Shown here piece after piece: positions 24,667 through 36,471 of a stretch of DNA of 64,000 nt. Source of the DNA: Blasia pusilla. Taxonomy: Eukaryota; Marchantiophyta; Marchantiopsida; Blasiales. Numbering within the stretch: position 1 is the stretch's first letter; each line of letters opens with the position of its first letter. Both the position numbers and the translations under genes were made by a program. The stretch covers positions 37,510,001-37,574,000 of the forward strand of contig CM114273.1 in NCBI GenBank assembly GCA_050084515.1, written 5' to 3'. A model generated the notes under the pieces. It was given only the letters and a program-made list of their open reading frames with translations. It was not told the origin of the DNA and searched no databases.

Positions 24667-25516
24667 TTATTTTCTTTCGATTAGTCGACTCTGACTTGAC
24701 TTGATTGTTGTAGACCCGTTTCGCCATCCGGACTATGATGGTCCTTTTCTAGTCAGATGGAAAAGAATCATTTAATTTTTTTCATAAATAGATAACGAAT
24801 TCACAAATTTAGTTTGATTAGACCCATTGCATTTTCAAAATTTTAAATCAGATTATTAAGACCATTAACTATGGGTGAGAGGCTCCAAATGAACATCACC
24901 TGTTAATTGGTTTTCCACGTGTTATTGTTAAAATTTTCAATTTTTAGATTTCAAAATTTTTTTTAAGTAATTAAAATTATTATTTTTTGGTTTCTTCATT
25001 CAATTAACGTCCGTTTTAAAAGTGAAATTATCAACACCAAAAGAATCTTTATGTCATTTTTTTATTCTGTTTTTTTTTTAAAATATCATAAAAAAATGAA
25101 ACTTTACTTTAAGATAATTTTTGAATGATAATTAAATTTTATTTTTAAAAATTTTGAAAAAAGAATAGAATAGAGAAAATTTCTTCTTTTGCAGAAGGAT
25201 GAAATAATTTTAAAATTTTTATTTTCAAGATTTTATTGTGAAGAATTTCTCAATACTTTTTTGAAACAAATTTTGGATCAAAATGAATGATTTTATTTTA
25301 TTTATTCAGAGATAGGGGAGGGGAAAATATTGATGACTTGTTTATTTATAAATGAAAATTACCACCAAAAAATTAAAATTTCATGATTATTCATATATTC
25401 AAGTGAAAATTTATCTTTATTATTCACTCATCGACTCTATAATTTCAAATTTTCAAGGTAGTGCTTCATGATATTATCTATTTGTGAAGTACTTTCATTT
25501 CCATTTATTTGATTTA

Positions 25517-25543
25517 GTGCATTGTACCGGGAAAAATTGCTAG
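25517..25543 (+). mobile_element. Helitron-like 3' terminus ending CTAG before T
   Basis: GTGCATTGTACCGGG forms a short wobble hairpin, followed twelve bases later by CTAG and a host T. This is the standard Helitron 3' layout (stem-loop, then CTRR, inserted before T). The element body is not resolved upstream. Confidence 0.5.
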
Positions 25544-26750
25544 TAATTACCGTAGATTCATCATCACTTTGTTAATGATACGAATAAACTCCCTTTATTC
25601 CATGTCTGTGGATTTACGTTCGCCTTATGGAATAACTTTTCCATATGGGCCCAACCTTCTCCTTCTTTCTCATTCCCCCCACTTGCCTTTGTATTCAATA
25701 CTCCCACCTTTCTTCCTGCTTCCACCTCCACTTCCTGAGCCCCTTATTGCCCCACTCGCCCTTGCTCTACCTTCCATCATGAACTACAAATGTGGATCTT
25801 ATCTCTTGCAATTCATATCCGTAGAAATGTCCAAACTTATATGTTTTTCTCAACCATGAACCCTTGTAAACCTGCTAATAATTTGTTGCAATGGAATTGA
25901 ATGGATCAATAGACCTCATTTTGAACAATGTAATTAAGTTATCTATCATACACATATTGAATTTATATAATTTAATATCCAAAAATTTGATTAAAATAAT
26001 CAAGTTATATTTTTATTTAAATATACAAATGAACATGAAATTCTCAATTTGATTAAAAAATCAAAGTGTTTTATTTATGAAATTATTAAAAATATTTTTA
26101 TTTTATTCTTCCAAATCCCGTTTTTAATTTAATAAAATTACTTAATTAAAAATAAAATCACTTAATTGGATTCATATTTAAAAAAATATTTTTTAGAAAC
26201 CCCTCACAACCAATTTTTAAAATTAAAAATATTTGGAAATTAAGATTATTTTAATCCCTTAGAAGAATGTTTTTCCACTCTTCTTTTGTTATCTTTTCTC
26301 TCTATTTTTCCAAAAGTAACATAGAATTTCCCTAAAAAATAAACTTGCAATTAAAAATTAATAAAATTTTCTGCCTAAATCATTTTTTTAAAAATAAAAG
26401 GAAATTGGAGAATTTTTACAAAAAAATTTCAGAAATTATCCCACTTGAATATTTCAACTATGAATTCCTCCGATCTATATATTTAGTGTAGCCAAATCTT
26501 TAGGTTCGGGAGATAATCGAGTGGAGATGAGTCCTTTAGGTTGCGAGACCGTTGCTCGTAAGGCGTTCTATACAGCGGAGGGGAGGCATGGTGGGACGGC
26601 CCTAGTGCTAGCTAGCCCAAAGCAAAGCAAACCGTCGAAGGACCAACGTCGGAGGACGACACTGACATAGAAGAGATGATGGCGATATCTGATCAATGCA
26701 TCATTATGCTTTGAAGAGGAAGGGAGGGGAGTGGGATCGGGTTGGATCAA

Positions 26751-26824
26751 GAGGAGAGGAGAGAATAGGAGAGGAGAGAGGAGAGGAGAGGAGAGGTGAG
26801 GTGAGGTGAGGTGAAGTGAGGTGG
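26751..26824 (+). repeat. GGAGA/GGTGA short tandem repeat in the LRR gene leader
   Basis: The tract consists of repeated AGGAG, GGAGA and GGTGA units and ends about 70 bases before the LRR gene ATG. GA-rich leaders are common near plant promoters, so it may lie in the 5' UTR. Confidence 0.75.
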
Positions 26825-26892
26825 GAGCGCGAGGGGCTTCATGAAGTACATAGTGGAGTAGTTTGGGGTACGGCTCATAGATTGCAGTAGCC

Positions 26893-27345
26893 ATGGCCCA
26901 ATTCTTGTGGATGGCAGTGGTTGTGATCGTCAGTATCGTTCTTAGACTAAATCTCTCATCGGTGAAAATCGAAGCCCAAACTCCCCCGCCCACTTCCCCT
27001 GACGAGATTTCTCCTCTTGTCGCGTTCAAAACCCGAGTGCTCGATAATGAAAACAGTTTGGTCAGTTGGTCGAGTAGCGTTGATCCGTGTAACGAATGGG
27101 TGGGGATGATTTGTAAGTGGATTGATTATCCTGCCAGCCTTGCGAACTCCAATTTCTCCCATGTCACCGAGCTCCTGCTTCTTCAACTCGATCTGGCGGG
27201 GGAGCTCGCTCCAGAGCTGGGGAATTTGACAGCACTAAAATATTTCGATGTGATGTGGAATAACATGACCGGTAGCATCCCTCCCGACTTCGGTAGGTTG
27301 TCGAACTTGTTTCTTCTTCTTCTGAATGGGAACCAATTCACTGGA
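26893..27345 (+). pseudogene. 5' fragment of an LRR receptor-like kinase gene (LRR-VIII type)
   Basis: From ATG 26893, 151 codons encode a signal peptide (about residues 1-29, with hydrophobic core MAVVVIVSIVL). An LRR N-terminal cap follows (DEISPLVAFKTRVL, then LVSWSSSVDPCNEW). Two to three leucine-rich repeats follow, with LAPELGNLTALKYFDVMWNN, MTGSIP and LLLLNGNQFTG. The MWNN-TGSIP and LLLLNGNQ wording is typical of the plant LRR-VIII-1 receptor kinases (the At1g06840 group), which sit in the plasma membrane. The homology stops at 27345. The next bases belong to a dispersed repeat also present at about 32590-32900. No further LRR, transmembrane segment or kinase is seen downstream. GT at 27346 could be a weak splice donor, so a very long intron is an alternative to truncation. 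Confidence 0.8.
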
Positions 27346-27354
27346 GTGCGAAGA

Positions 27355-27665
27355 GACAAAAAGTCAAATTGGAGAATGACTTCGACGTGGCAATTAGAGA
27401 AGCATGGTAAGATTGGTTTTTCCAATTGCCATTTGAGAAGAGAGGAGTGTATATTTCTAGGGGTATAGATGGATTCGATGATTACTCATTAGAAGTGAAA
27501 AGATTTTGTAGAAGAGTTTCAAAGGCACGGAACTCGTAAGTTGATACCAAAGTGGCCGAGATTTCTAGTTGTGTTTTGTGCTCAACAAGATGTTAACTTG
27601 GTAGAGTGCCTCATGATCTCAAGACATACAAGAAGGAGAAGCTTGTTGTTGTAGTGACCACTCTA
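27355..27665 (+). repeat. Dispersed repeat joined to the LRR fragment, copy 1
   Basis: This sequence is related, with indels, to 32596-32890. Shared blocks include AAGACATACAAGAAGGAGAA (27624-27643 and 32859-32878) and TTTCAAAGGCA. It begins within about ten bases of the point where LRR homology ends, so it likely caused or followed the break. The family is unidentified. Confidence 0.7.
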
Positions 27666-30600
27666 CAAGAAAGATTTGGCATAGAGTTTAAAAAAATGCT
27701 CAACGTCTTTTCAAGGGACATAGCACTAATATGGGGAAGACATTGGTAATTCCATATGCAATTATGTTGATCTTTTGCAAATATGTATTCGTAGGAGATA
27801 ATGGGAAGGATATTTTGGGCGTAGGTTTACATAATTTTGTATATCGTTGTAAATTAGTCAACTAACTAATGGCTTTAGTGAAGATATTTACTATTGCATG
27901 AGGGTGTTTAAGGAAGAATTTTGGTTATATTTAAGATAATCGGTCATAGGAGAGAATGTTTGCTTCCACTTTACACAAAGGAATAATTCCGATGGTAAGA
28001 AGATTGCAATTGGTGGAGGATCCACCATGTGCCATCTATCCATACTAGAATGGTGGTCATCTTGAGAGTTTGATGTGAGCATATCATAACTTGAAGAATT
28101 GTGTTGCAAGTTTAGGAGAGTTGCAAAAGATTATATGTCTCATAGTAATTTTAAATGTCATCCAGCTTGTGGTTGCATTTCTTGTTACTGTGGAGACCGT
28201 CCACAAGCATGGAGTTCTCCATATAATGTTCTTTGGGTGAAGATCAATATATACCAAGCATCACTTGAAGAAAATTTTCATTCATTTTGGATCTAACTCC
28301 AAGCCTTACATTTAGGTTGGAGATAGGGTAAACAACTTATGGGATGATAGATGCTTAATCTTGCCTCAAACATGGTGGCCCCATGAATAGAAAAAAATGT
28401 TGGGCAAATAGGCTTATGATATAACATCCACATTGACAACAAGGCCAAATAATAGACCTTTTAGCATAGCCACATAAATCTATGCCATAGGAATGATTGT
28501 GAACAATTTTAACAATATAACATGCAACCTTTCCATTGAGGATGGCTACTCAAATATAAGATGGACTTATTTGGATAGGAATCAAAAGTAGGCATTAGAT
28601 CCAAACCCCTCCAATCAAAAAAGCCTTAAATATCTTATTGCATACATGAGATGTCAAAAAAATTTCGATGTACACAATATAGATTTGGGGTTTAGACTAT
28701 ACACACATATTCATTAAGTTTATGATGATAGGATTGGTTTTATTGAGATAATGTCACTACAAATTTGCTTGAGGACTATATGTTTTTCATGAGGAATACA
28801 AGACATGATTTAAATATGTGAATGTGTAATTCCAGATTATTGTAAATGGTTATGGATGTATGATATGCCATTGTGTCACCATTTTTACTCCAAAGCAATT
28901 GGCATGGGTTGATTCGACGAAGTTGATCGGCTACCAATTACCATTCTTAACAACCTTTTTCTTTTATATTTTGCTAGAAGATAAGTTGAAGATGGACTTG
29001 TTGCCTCTCAAAGTATGTAGGAAAGAGGGTGATGGAAGGAGGGATGCCCCTCATAACACACTAAGCCAGATGATATCTACCAAGGTGAACAAGAAGAAGG
29101 TCTTGTCAATCATCATTGATGAAATCTTGAAGGGGTACTTGGAAAACATTGTTGATAAGGAATTTCTTCAAGGGAAGCTTGAGAAGTTACAAATCAAGTG
29201 GCTAATTCATGCGATTGGTGAATTTGGAGCGAAAGTGGAAGATATTTGGAAGAGGGATTGGGGCCATTGGGCCTTGTTCATCGGTGACCTCTCGGCATAA
29301 CAAATCTCGAGAGGTCACCAATGGTAAATACCATGCTGGTATCAGCAAGGCATTTGTCAAGCTCAAATTGATGGAGTTGATAAAGGGTTTGGAGGTCCAT
29401 TATGGTAATGTTGAGGATAATTCTTCAAGAAGAGATAAGCGACCACAAGTCGAAGGCATCATCAACCGCCATCTTCACGAACAAATAGAGGAGAGGAAGG
29501 AGGAGCCAAACCATGTCATGCGACATTTGATCAACATCACAATGGTGGTGTATTGAGAAGCCTTGAAGGCACACTTTCTTCTTTGGATGGAAGAAATAGA
29601 CATCACCAAAGTCAAGATGGGTTGGATCACTTGGATCAGTTTGAAGGTCGGATCTACTTGGGAGTAGAGAGTCACTAGAAATATACATAAATATGAGAGG
29701 AATTTTGTCATTTTGAAAGACTTGGACACGAGTTGTAATTAATAGAAGTTTTGACACACGTGGAGAGAGTTCCAATTTCCCTATACACAACCGCAATGGT
29801 CCCAAACCTTTCGTGTAGAGGATGATATTAGCGAGGTTATTTCTCGTCTATAAAATTTGGAGAGTTTATTATAAAATTCCCAACAAACCTTTGACTCAAA
29901 GGCCAAATTCAATATTTTGTAGGGGAAGTAGGAACAATTTTTTTAGGACCACGAAAGTCTTAGGAGAGAGATTGCGAGGATTTTGAACAATTCTATTCCT
30001 CAAGACGAGCTCCATAGAAGACAAAGACCAATAATTCCCAACCATACGAAGCAATAGACTTAGTGAAGGATGGCATATGAATCTATCATGGTGAGACAAC
30101 AATAAGAACTGGATGAGTTTTTGCAATGGAGAGCAAGGAGCATCGTCAAAGAGCTAATACTTGTGACAACTCTACAGAAGGATCGTCTTATGAAAGAGGT
30201 TGATATGATCCTATTTCAACCTATGAAGCAATTATAGCCGCTTGCTCTATATGCCCCATGGGAGAATATAGTGGATCCAAACGCCGCCAAATATGCTTCA
30301 ACGATGTTGGCACAACACCTCTCAATCCAAGTAGAAAAGAATGAGATATGCCTAATTTGATGAGGGGAATCGCCGTAGAAGGAGGGCTCTTCACGCCAAA
30401 TAATTGGCCAAGATGCATGATCTTCTTCAACCAAATTATCGTGGAAGGTTATTATGTAACGTACACATATAGAACTTGTTATTGGTATCCATATTAACAC
30501 AAATTTTGACAAATGTGGTCTTTTAGAAAATCCAATTTTGTTCTAATATGATTATTGGACAAATATGACATTATCTAAGTGTGTGTGACTTAAGGTTTAG

Positions 30601-30760
30601 GGCTTACAACTTAATGTGTATGCCTTGGAATAATAGATACATTCTTCCCTTAGTCATTTGACGAACCAAGGGCTGGAATGGCCCTTGAGAGTGATCTACA
30701 TTTTGTGTGTATATGGCCGATGAATTAATATGATCTAATATCATGATCCATGAGTTATGG
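27666..30760. other. Repeat-like spacer with unrecognised frames
   Basis: Frames at 28860-29300 (146 codons, Lys/Glu-rich end) and 29209-29556 overlap and may be fragments of a retroelement gag-like protein. No diagnostic motif is present. Frames on the minus strand at 29425-29805 and 30216-30512 are shadows or chance. No cellular gene is supported. Confidence 0.4.
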
Positions 30761-30865
30761 TGTAGGGTTTTTAGTGTTAAGGCTTAGGGTTTATGACTTA
30801 GGGTTCATGGTCTATGGCTTAGGGTTTTGGCTTTATGGTTTATGGCTAAGGGTTTATGGTTTTGG
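30761..30865 (+). repeat. Degenerate telomere-like repeats (TTAGGGTTT type)
   Basis: About ten imperfect units such as TAGGGTTT, CTTAGGGTTTATGA and CTAAGGGTTTATGG occur in about 105 bases. They resemble the plant telomere unit TTTAGGG with variable spacers. This could be an interstitial telomeric relic or a chance-grown minisatellite. Confidence 0.55.
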
Positions 30866-31264
30866 TCTACTTTTGTAACCACTAGATTATTTTTAGAATT
30901 TATATGACCCAATAAACTATTAATTGGATTATATGAATGATTTAACTATTATATTATATCAAAAAATTTCTTCGAAAGGTCATGTTACTATCGCACAACG
31001 ACATAGGATTTGAGCTTGTAGACGAACTCAATTAGGAATACTTCACCCTTTTTGGCATATTTTTTTATGAATTGGATAGCAATGCACCAAATTTATATTA
31101 CAAGAGGTCCAAAGAAAGCTTGCAAGAAAATGGAAAAGTTCATCTATGGGATGGACATGCCCAAGAAGTCCCTTGCACAGGTTTTTTTGGTACCTCGGTT
31201 ACTCGGGCAGGCTCGAGACACGCGAATGAGTGCAGGCAAGGATTGAACAAAAGTGCAGACTACA

Positions 31265-31425
31265 AGGGCTCGCTAGGCCCACATTGAGCCCACACGGCCC
31301 ACATCGACCCACGATCGGCCCGTGCGGTCCAATCTTAAGCCCTCTACGGGCCTTAAGCCCGTCCTCTACGAGCTCAATGTGGGCCTCTATGGGCTCAGTA
31401 TTGGCCTCTATGGGCTCGGTTAGGC
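31265..31425. repeat. GC-rich minisatellite of GGGCC/GGGCTC units with inverted arms
   Basis: Short units such as GGCCTCTATGGGCTC repeat in direct orientation at about 31381-31420. GGCCCACATTGAGC at 31277-31290 is the exact reverse complement of the sequence at 31372-31385. The tract contrasts with the AT-rich surroundings. Confidence 0.7.
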
Positions 31426-31552
31426 TACAGAACAAGTAGCAAGAATGGGCGACGGATTTTTGGACAGAAATCAAATCCAAAACCAAAAAATGAAGAGCTC
31501 TCTTTTTACCCGCGAGAGAAGATGATATTCTAAGGAAAATGGGGGTATGTGT

Positions 31553-32030
31553 TTTTCATCTTTTCCAAGTATATAATCTTGAGCTCACATTTGGTCCACT
31601 TGTTGCAAATGTAGCTAACTTGAAAATTTTCAAGGAAACAAGACAAAAACCCCAAAGTTAAAGAGGTCTTCTTAGATGCTTGCTTTTAAACCTTCTAAGA
31701 AAAATGGTGTGACCATTTTTCATCTTATATAAGTATGTAATCTCAAATTTTGTCCACCTATTGTAGAAAGTTTATCTAACCTTCATGAAAAATTCCCGAG
31801 GAAAAAGATGTTCCAACCCGAGAGACCAAAAATATAAAGGTGTTTTTAGACCCATATGATTAAACCTTGTAATTAAGGAAGAAGGGGATTTCCGGTTTTC
31901 ATTTTCTCCAAGTATATGATCTTGATTTCAAATTTGGTCCACTTTCTTTCATAAGTATATCTAACCTCCTTGCAAAATATTAAGAAAAGAGGAGAAATAA
32001 CCCAAAGCCCAAAATTGAAGAGGTATTGGG
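31553..32030. repeat. Three imperfect tandem repeats of about 165-180 bp
   Basis: Units start at 31553, 31717 and 31896, each with TTTTCAT followed by a CAAGTATAT-like block, then TTTGGTCCAC or TTTGTCCACC, then TATCTAACCT-like sequence. Divergence between units is considerable. No open frame crosses the array. Confidence 0.75.
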
Positions 32031-32595
32031 GAGGTTCGAGAACCCCATAAGTATATACAAGGGGGAAGGTCTCCAAGGGTGCTTGGAACGTGAACTCTAA
32101 TTTGATGAGCCACACGCTGAACCAAGGGCACGGAATGGATGGAAAAGTTGGCTTTGTAGTGTGAACACTAAGCCAAGTCCAAGGAGAGTGAATTTCGGAG
32201 GTCACCCTTGGATTTCCGTGACACATTTCTTGGGCCTCAATTATAGACTCGCGCGAGGTCCTGTGGATAGTTGGGACCGCAAGGAGTACGAGAATTGTTT
32301 TAGGTACTTAGAGTATCCATAAAGTTTATCCCAAGTCTAGAAAGACTTGCACGTATTGGGAAGTGAGGAATTAGGACATATTGAGCTTGATGTATGGGCG
32401 CCTAAGTTGAGAACTCGGATAGTTGGAAGGCTGAATGAATCAAACCAAGACTAATAAGAGTATGTTTGGGTGCAAATCAGCAAAGTGAGCATGATCTACT
32501 TAGCATACGCTTCTCCAAAATCTAGGATTGCCGTTCCAGAAGAGAAGGTGCACAACATAACCAAGTGGAATCAAGTGATAGTGCCAAGAGATAAA

Positions 32596-32890
32596 GAGTC
32601 AATTCCAAGAATGACTTTAACATGGCTATAATAGAGATATGTCTAGATTAAGTTTTCTAGTTGCCATTAGAGAAGAAATGATCCTATATTTTGAGGGGTA
32701 TGCATGGTTTCCATGACTTTACCTTGGAATTTCAAGGATTGTGTAAGAGATTTTCAAAGGCATGGAATTGGGAAGTCGATGCCAAAGAAGCTTTGAGGTT
32801 AATTACATTTTGTTCCCAAAAAGGTATTAACTTGGGGAGAGTGTATGTAGATCTCAAGACATACAAGAAGGAGAAGTCTATTGTTGCAAA
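32596..32890 (+). repeat. Dispersed repeat, copy 2
   Basis: Related to 27355-27665 in the same orientation. Here a 78-codon frame (32691-32927) stays open and reads GINLGRVYVDLKTYKKEK. I cannot place it in a family. The repeat may derive from a retroelement coding region. Confidence 0.65.
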
Positions 32891-32929
32891 GACCTCTCAC
32901 CACAAACTCATCACTCGGTTGCCCTAGTT

Positions 32930-34028
32930 GATGCCTCATTGTGACCTCATGTCATATGATAAATGACATTATATTAGCCCCATCAAAGGACGTATGTACC
33001 TTAAATGGACATTGCTCAACATCGGCCCACATTAGGCCCAAGCGTGTGAATGCCATCTTCTCTAAAAACAAGGGTTGTGCAGATGAATTCACGAAGACAT
33101 GTTGTAAACAAGAGACTCAACCTCCTATACTAATCAAATGAAAGATTTCTCTATGGTTATCCAACAAAACAACACCTAGATGTTTTAAACAATGGTATGC
33201 TCTATTGCGGGTCTAGCGGGCATCCCCGCCATCCTAGCAATTGAAACTTGCCATGAATTTGAGATGGATATCTTGAGCATAGGCTTCAAGGGTAGGTCCA
33301 TCACATCCTCTACAGCTACCACTGATCTTGAGGCAACAACACCATCTCCACCTCACATTGCTTAGCAGCTAGCCACAATACCCTCAATGGGCGCGTGTCT
33401 CCCAATGTCGCAATATCGAAAGCAAAAAACCACGGGGCATGGTACATAAAATTGATCATCCCCAAAAACATACTCAACATGGGTTCCTTTGAAGCATTAG
33501 CGACATGAGTCATCACCCTTGCTTCTCCCATCGCATGTCATACCTATACACCAACAATACCCAACCTTGATCCGAGGACTCTAATCAAGATCCATCAATG
33601 GGGTCTTGATTAAATGACTATGAATCTTGGTTTGTTTCCTAGCTCTCCCTCCACGTGGATCCAACTCTAGGGCTACTCCCTCGTAAAAATGGTGGCTGCC
33701 TCCATCGGTGTAGCCTTGCACATCCAACCAAGATCCCCCAATATCCCTAGCTACTCCATATATATGAGGTTGATATCATTGATCCGGAATTTGATAACTT
33801 CAATGCCATTGTTGCAATCTGCTCCTATAATTGCTCTATCCAAATAGCCACCCTAGGCTTACGCCCAAAGTCTTCCTCTAACTGTCTAGGTCGCACACCT
33901 CTACCTCCTCCACGGGCATATCCACCTTCCTCACGGGTGTATCCAACTCCTTGTCCAACTATAGGACCACTTGCTCCAAAAACTCTAGCCCCACAAAGAC
34001 CTAGACCTCCAGCACGCTTTGGGGCCAT
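32930..34028 (-). pseudogene. Decayed gag-like leader of a minus-strand LTR element
   Basis: On the minus strand, an ATG at 34028 immediately after a primer-binding-like site opens a 67-codon frame, MAPKRAGGLGLCGARVFGAS and a Gly/Arg-rich continuation. This is the sort of start seen in plant gag proteins. Further minus-strand text down to about 32930 is full of stops, with one 71-codon frame at 33316-33531. No protease, reverse transcriptase or integrase motif was recognised. The assignment rests mainly on the upstream LTR and primer site. Confidence 0.35.
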
Positions 34029-34038
34029 CTTTGATACC
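34026..34038 (-). promoter_or_regulatory. Primer-binding site like initiator tRNA-Met
   Basis: The minus strand reads GGTATCAAAGATG. This closely matches the GGTATCAGAGC-type site used by plant LTR retrotransposons primed by initiator Met-tRNA. It overlaps the ATG of the gag-like frame, an unusually tight arrangement. Confidence 0.5.
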
Positions 34039-34039
34039 T

Positions 34040-34790
34040 GATCATGACATAGTTTAAGGTGAAGGCTAAACTACCTAGGTCGGGTATGACCATACCGTTG
34101 ATAGTGATAATATTAAAACACCTCCTTGAGCAACATCCTAAAAGAACAATATGAGAGAGCAAGTGCATGGTGAAACTGTTGAAACCTAACCCTAAAAACT
34201 ATTACTACATGTGTGCGGAAACTTTTTCTCATGAAACTAAAACCATTCCAAGGATGGGATAGGGATAGTGGAACTCCAAGGTTCACAAAAGGACCATTGT
34301 ATTTGGTTCATTCCTATGTAATCCTACCTCCACCTCCATGAGAATGGTGTTATATCTGTTGTGCGCATACATATCGCTACACAACATACATCGCTGGTCA
34401 CATCCACACCACACAACACCGATCTTCCCCACACATGGAGAATATCGATGTAAAAATAAATAGTCATAAAAATGGCACACCCGATTTAAAACTCCACTCA
34501 TCAATCTACATCGGCATATCGAGCCTCGTCCACTGTGCGCTATCAAGGAATCCGGACGCTACCACCGTGGTCCTATCTCACACACATACAAGAGATGTGC
34601 TCCAACGACCCAACATGAGAAAGATGGCTTGGGAAAGCCATCTTCCTCCCTTATATAGGGTTGGAAACAGCCAAAAGGCTCTTCCCCTAAAAATAGCTAT
34701 CCTCCTAGTAACCTGCGCGCACATGTTACGAGGGGCGGGTGACCTGCTCAACAAGTCATCCAGTTGTGAAAGACCCCAACATGACAATTG
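34040..34790 (-). mobile_element. Probable 5' LTR of a minus-strand retrotransposon
   Basis: The segment upstream (on the minus strand) of the primer-binding site ends in CA and contains a TATATAA box at 34651-34657. Just downstream of the box lies a perfect hairpin (34621-34644). The outer border is a guess, at a TG near 34780-34790. No second LTR was found in the window, so the element is partial, or the other LTR has diverged. Confidence 0.45.
34621..34644. repeat. Perfect 10-bp hairpin downstream of the LTR TATA box
   Basis: AAGATGGCTT and AAGCCATCTT are exact reverse complements around GGGA. In the minus-strand element this lies close to the expected start of the transcript. Confidence 0.85.
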
Positions 34791-35204
34791 TTAGAAACGA
34801 CGGTCCTGACACAACGGAGATATCCTCAACCTCATCCGACACCGCGGGACAAAGTTACACTCAAGAAAGTCTGCTAGCTCCTATGCCCTATCCACGATAA
34901 ATCTCGGCCTATCGGCTACTCAGATGTGACATATCTTTATCATCAAATCGGGGTAGCAGTGATGCTACTACCTTCAATGGTTGGCTCTTATCCCCTCGGA
35001 GACTATGTGAATATTGTATACAAATTAAGATTCTCTTAAGAGTTGGTAAATTATTGGCCCGAGACACTTATCTATATCCTCGTCTTTATGTTCGTTCTTG
35101 CATGTAAACTTTGGACTAGGTCCTGAAGGTGCATAAGCAAAACCAAATTCCAAGCATACAAAGGAAGATGGACAAATAACATACCAATCTTCCCCCATAT
35201 GATC

Positions 35205-35237
35205 ACCTCCCTTCCATGCGATGCATGGAAGGGAGGT
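35205..35237. repeat. Perfect 15-bp inverted repeat with 3-nt loop
   Basis: Arms at 35205-35219 (ACCTCCCTTCCATGC) and 35223-35237 are exact reverse complements around GAT. It lies about 60 bases before the base-balanced TFIIS promoter block. Confidence 0.9.
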
Positions 35238-35279
35238 ATTTGGAAGTCATGGCATGTCATACCCGTCTCATGCCATTAC

Positions 35280-36471
35280 CCGAGGCGTCCCTCTTTTGTG
35301 TGCCTAATAGGGCGTCTCAAAAATTTGCCGTAACGGCGGGCGTCTGAAGCCGTAATTTGCTTTATGGTCAAATGTCGTCATCGAGTGCGGGCGTCGTTGG
35401 AGGTGGACGCTCACCTCCTACGGCCGGACGGTTGAATTTTACTCCGTCCCTTTGAAAATTATGGAATCTGACAAAATTCAGACTCCTCGAACATAAACGG
35501 AAGCCGTAACTATTTTAGTGTCACTATTACGATTGGAGGACTCCGTCAAAAATTTACATCCTCCAAGTGAGACCCTAATGCTGCCCTATGTAGTTCCGTG
35601 ACTTCCGTCCGTATGGAAGCGAGGAAAGGAGTTCGCGGGTGGGTTAGGGGATAGAGGTTCCCAACTAGTGGGGAACCCGGAGCCTTAAATCGCTGCGGGT
35701 TCTGGGAGTGTCGTCCTCCGCAAACAGGGGGCTGGGAACTTGGGGTTGGGTGCCCGGTGTTCATCCATCTCCCCCTTCTTTCGTGTGCCTAATGTTGCCC
35801 TATGTTCTAAGAAAGTGAAGGGAAGGGGAAGGTGTTCGTGACAGAGTGACTGTTTCTCCGCACGCCTTTTCGTGTGGCGGCGGTGCTTTTTTTTTCAGGG
35901 TCGTCGCGTTCTTCATAGGGTCCGTAGATGAGCTCCGTGGAGTTCGCGCAACTTTGGACATTTTTCCTTCCCGAGAGTGGTGGCTGTTTTGAAGATGGCG
36001 CCCAAATTGTTCAAGGGGATGGTGCCGGTTTGGATGCAAGAGTGTAGACGCGCTGTGTGAATTCGGTGCAGGGTTTCGGCAGGGCTTGTGCTGCAGTTCC
36101 GCCGGTTTCACTAGGCGTTTTGTTTAGGGTAAACATTGTAGAGGAGTTTCGTAAGTTTCGTGGCGGAGAAGCATTGGCGCTGGTGGCCTTTGGTACTGTT
36201 TGCCACATTACTCTGTCAGGGTAGGGAAGAAATTCTGTTACGGGGATCAGGAGTATGCGTTGAAATCAAAGCCGTGTGCGTAGTCCGGTAGGTTGGGAAG
36301 ATGGTATCTGTTCGTGGTCAAGGAACGAAATTAAATCAGGAATCAGAATCGGCATGTGTGAACATCCCGTGAGCGAATTAGGCAATTCTTCTTTGGTCGT
36401 GTAGAGAGAGGTAGATCAATTACCTAAGCGAAGTGCGAAATTGGGACGTGAAGGAGAAGGTTGTTATAGAC
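35280..36471 (+). promoter_or_regulatory. Probable promoter and 5' leader of TFIIS
   Basis: This block is CpG-rich compared with its left neighbour and precedes the TFIIS start codon directly. The phrase CCTAATGCTGCCCTATGT at about 35574 recurs as CCTAATGTTGCCCTATGT at about 35787. Minus-strand frames (35546-35764, 35800-36111, 36011-36208) overlap each other and show no domain. I could not place a TATA box. Confidence 0.45.

Larger units (their letters stand above)
24263..26745. other. AT-rich spacer with Helitron-like ends, no gene
   Basis: Apart from the G-rich tract and the two Helitron-like 3' termini listed separately, this stretch is A/T-rich. The frame at 25569-25859 is Pro/Leu-rich and not convincing. 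Confidence 0.5.

Noticed and set aside
31553-32030. CRISPR-like array
   Set aside because: The units are long, diverged and without distinct spacers, and the genome is clearly eukaryotic.
35546-36208. Minus-strand Pro/Ser-rich frames upstream of TFIIS
   Set aside because: They overlap each other, lack a domain, and fit a CpG-rich promoter and leader region better.
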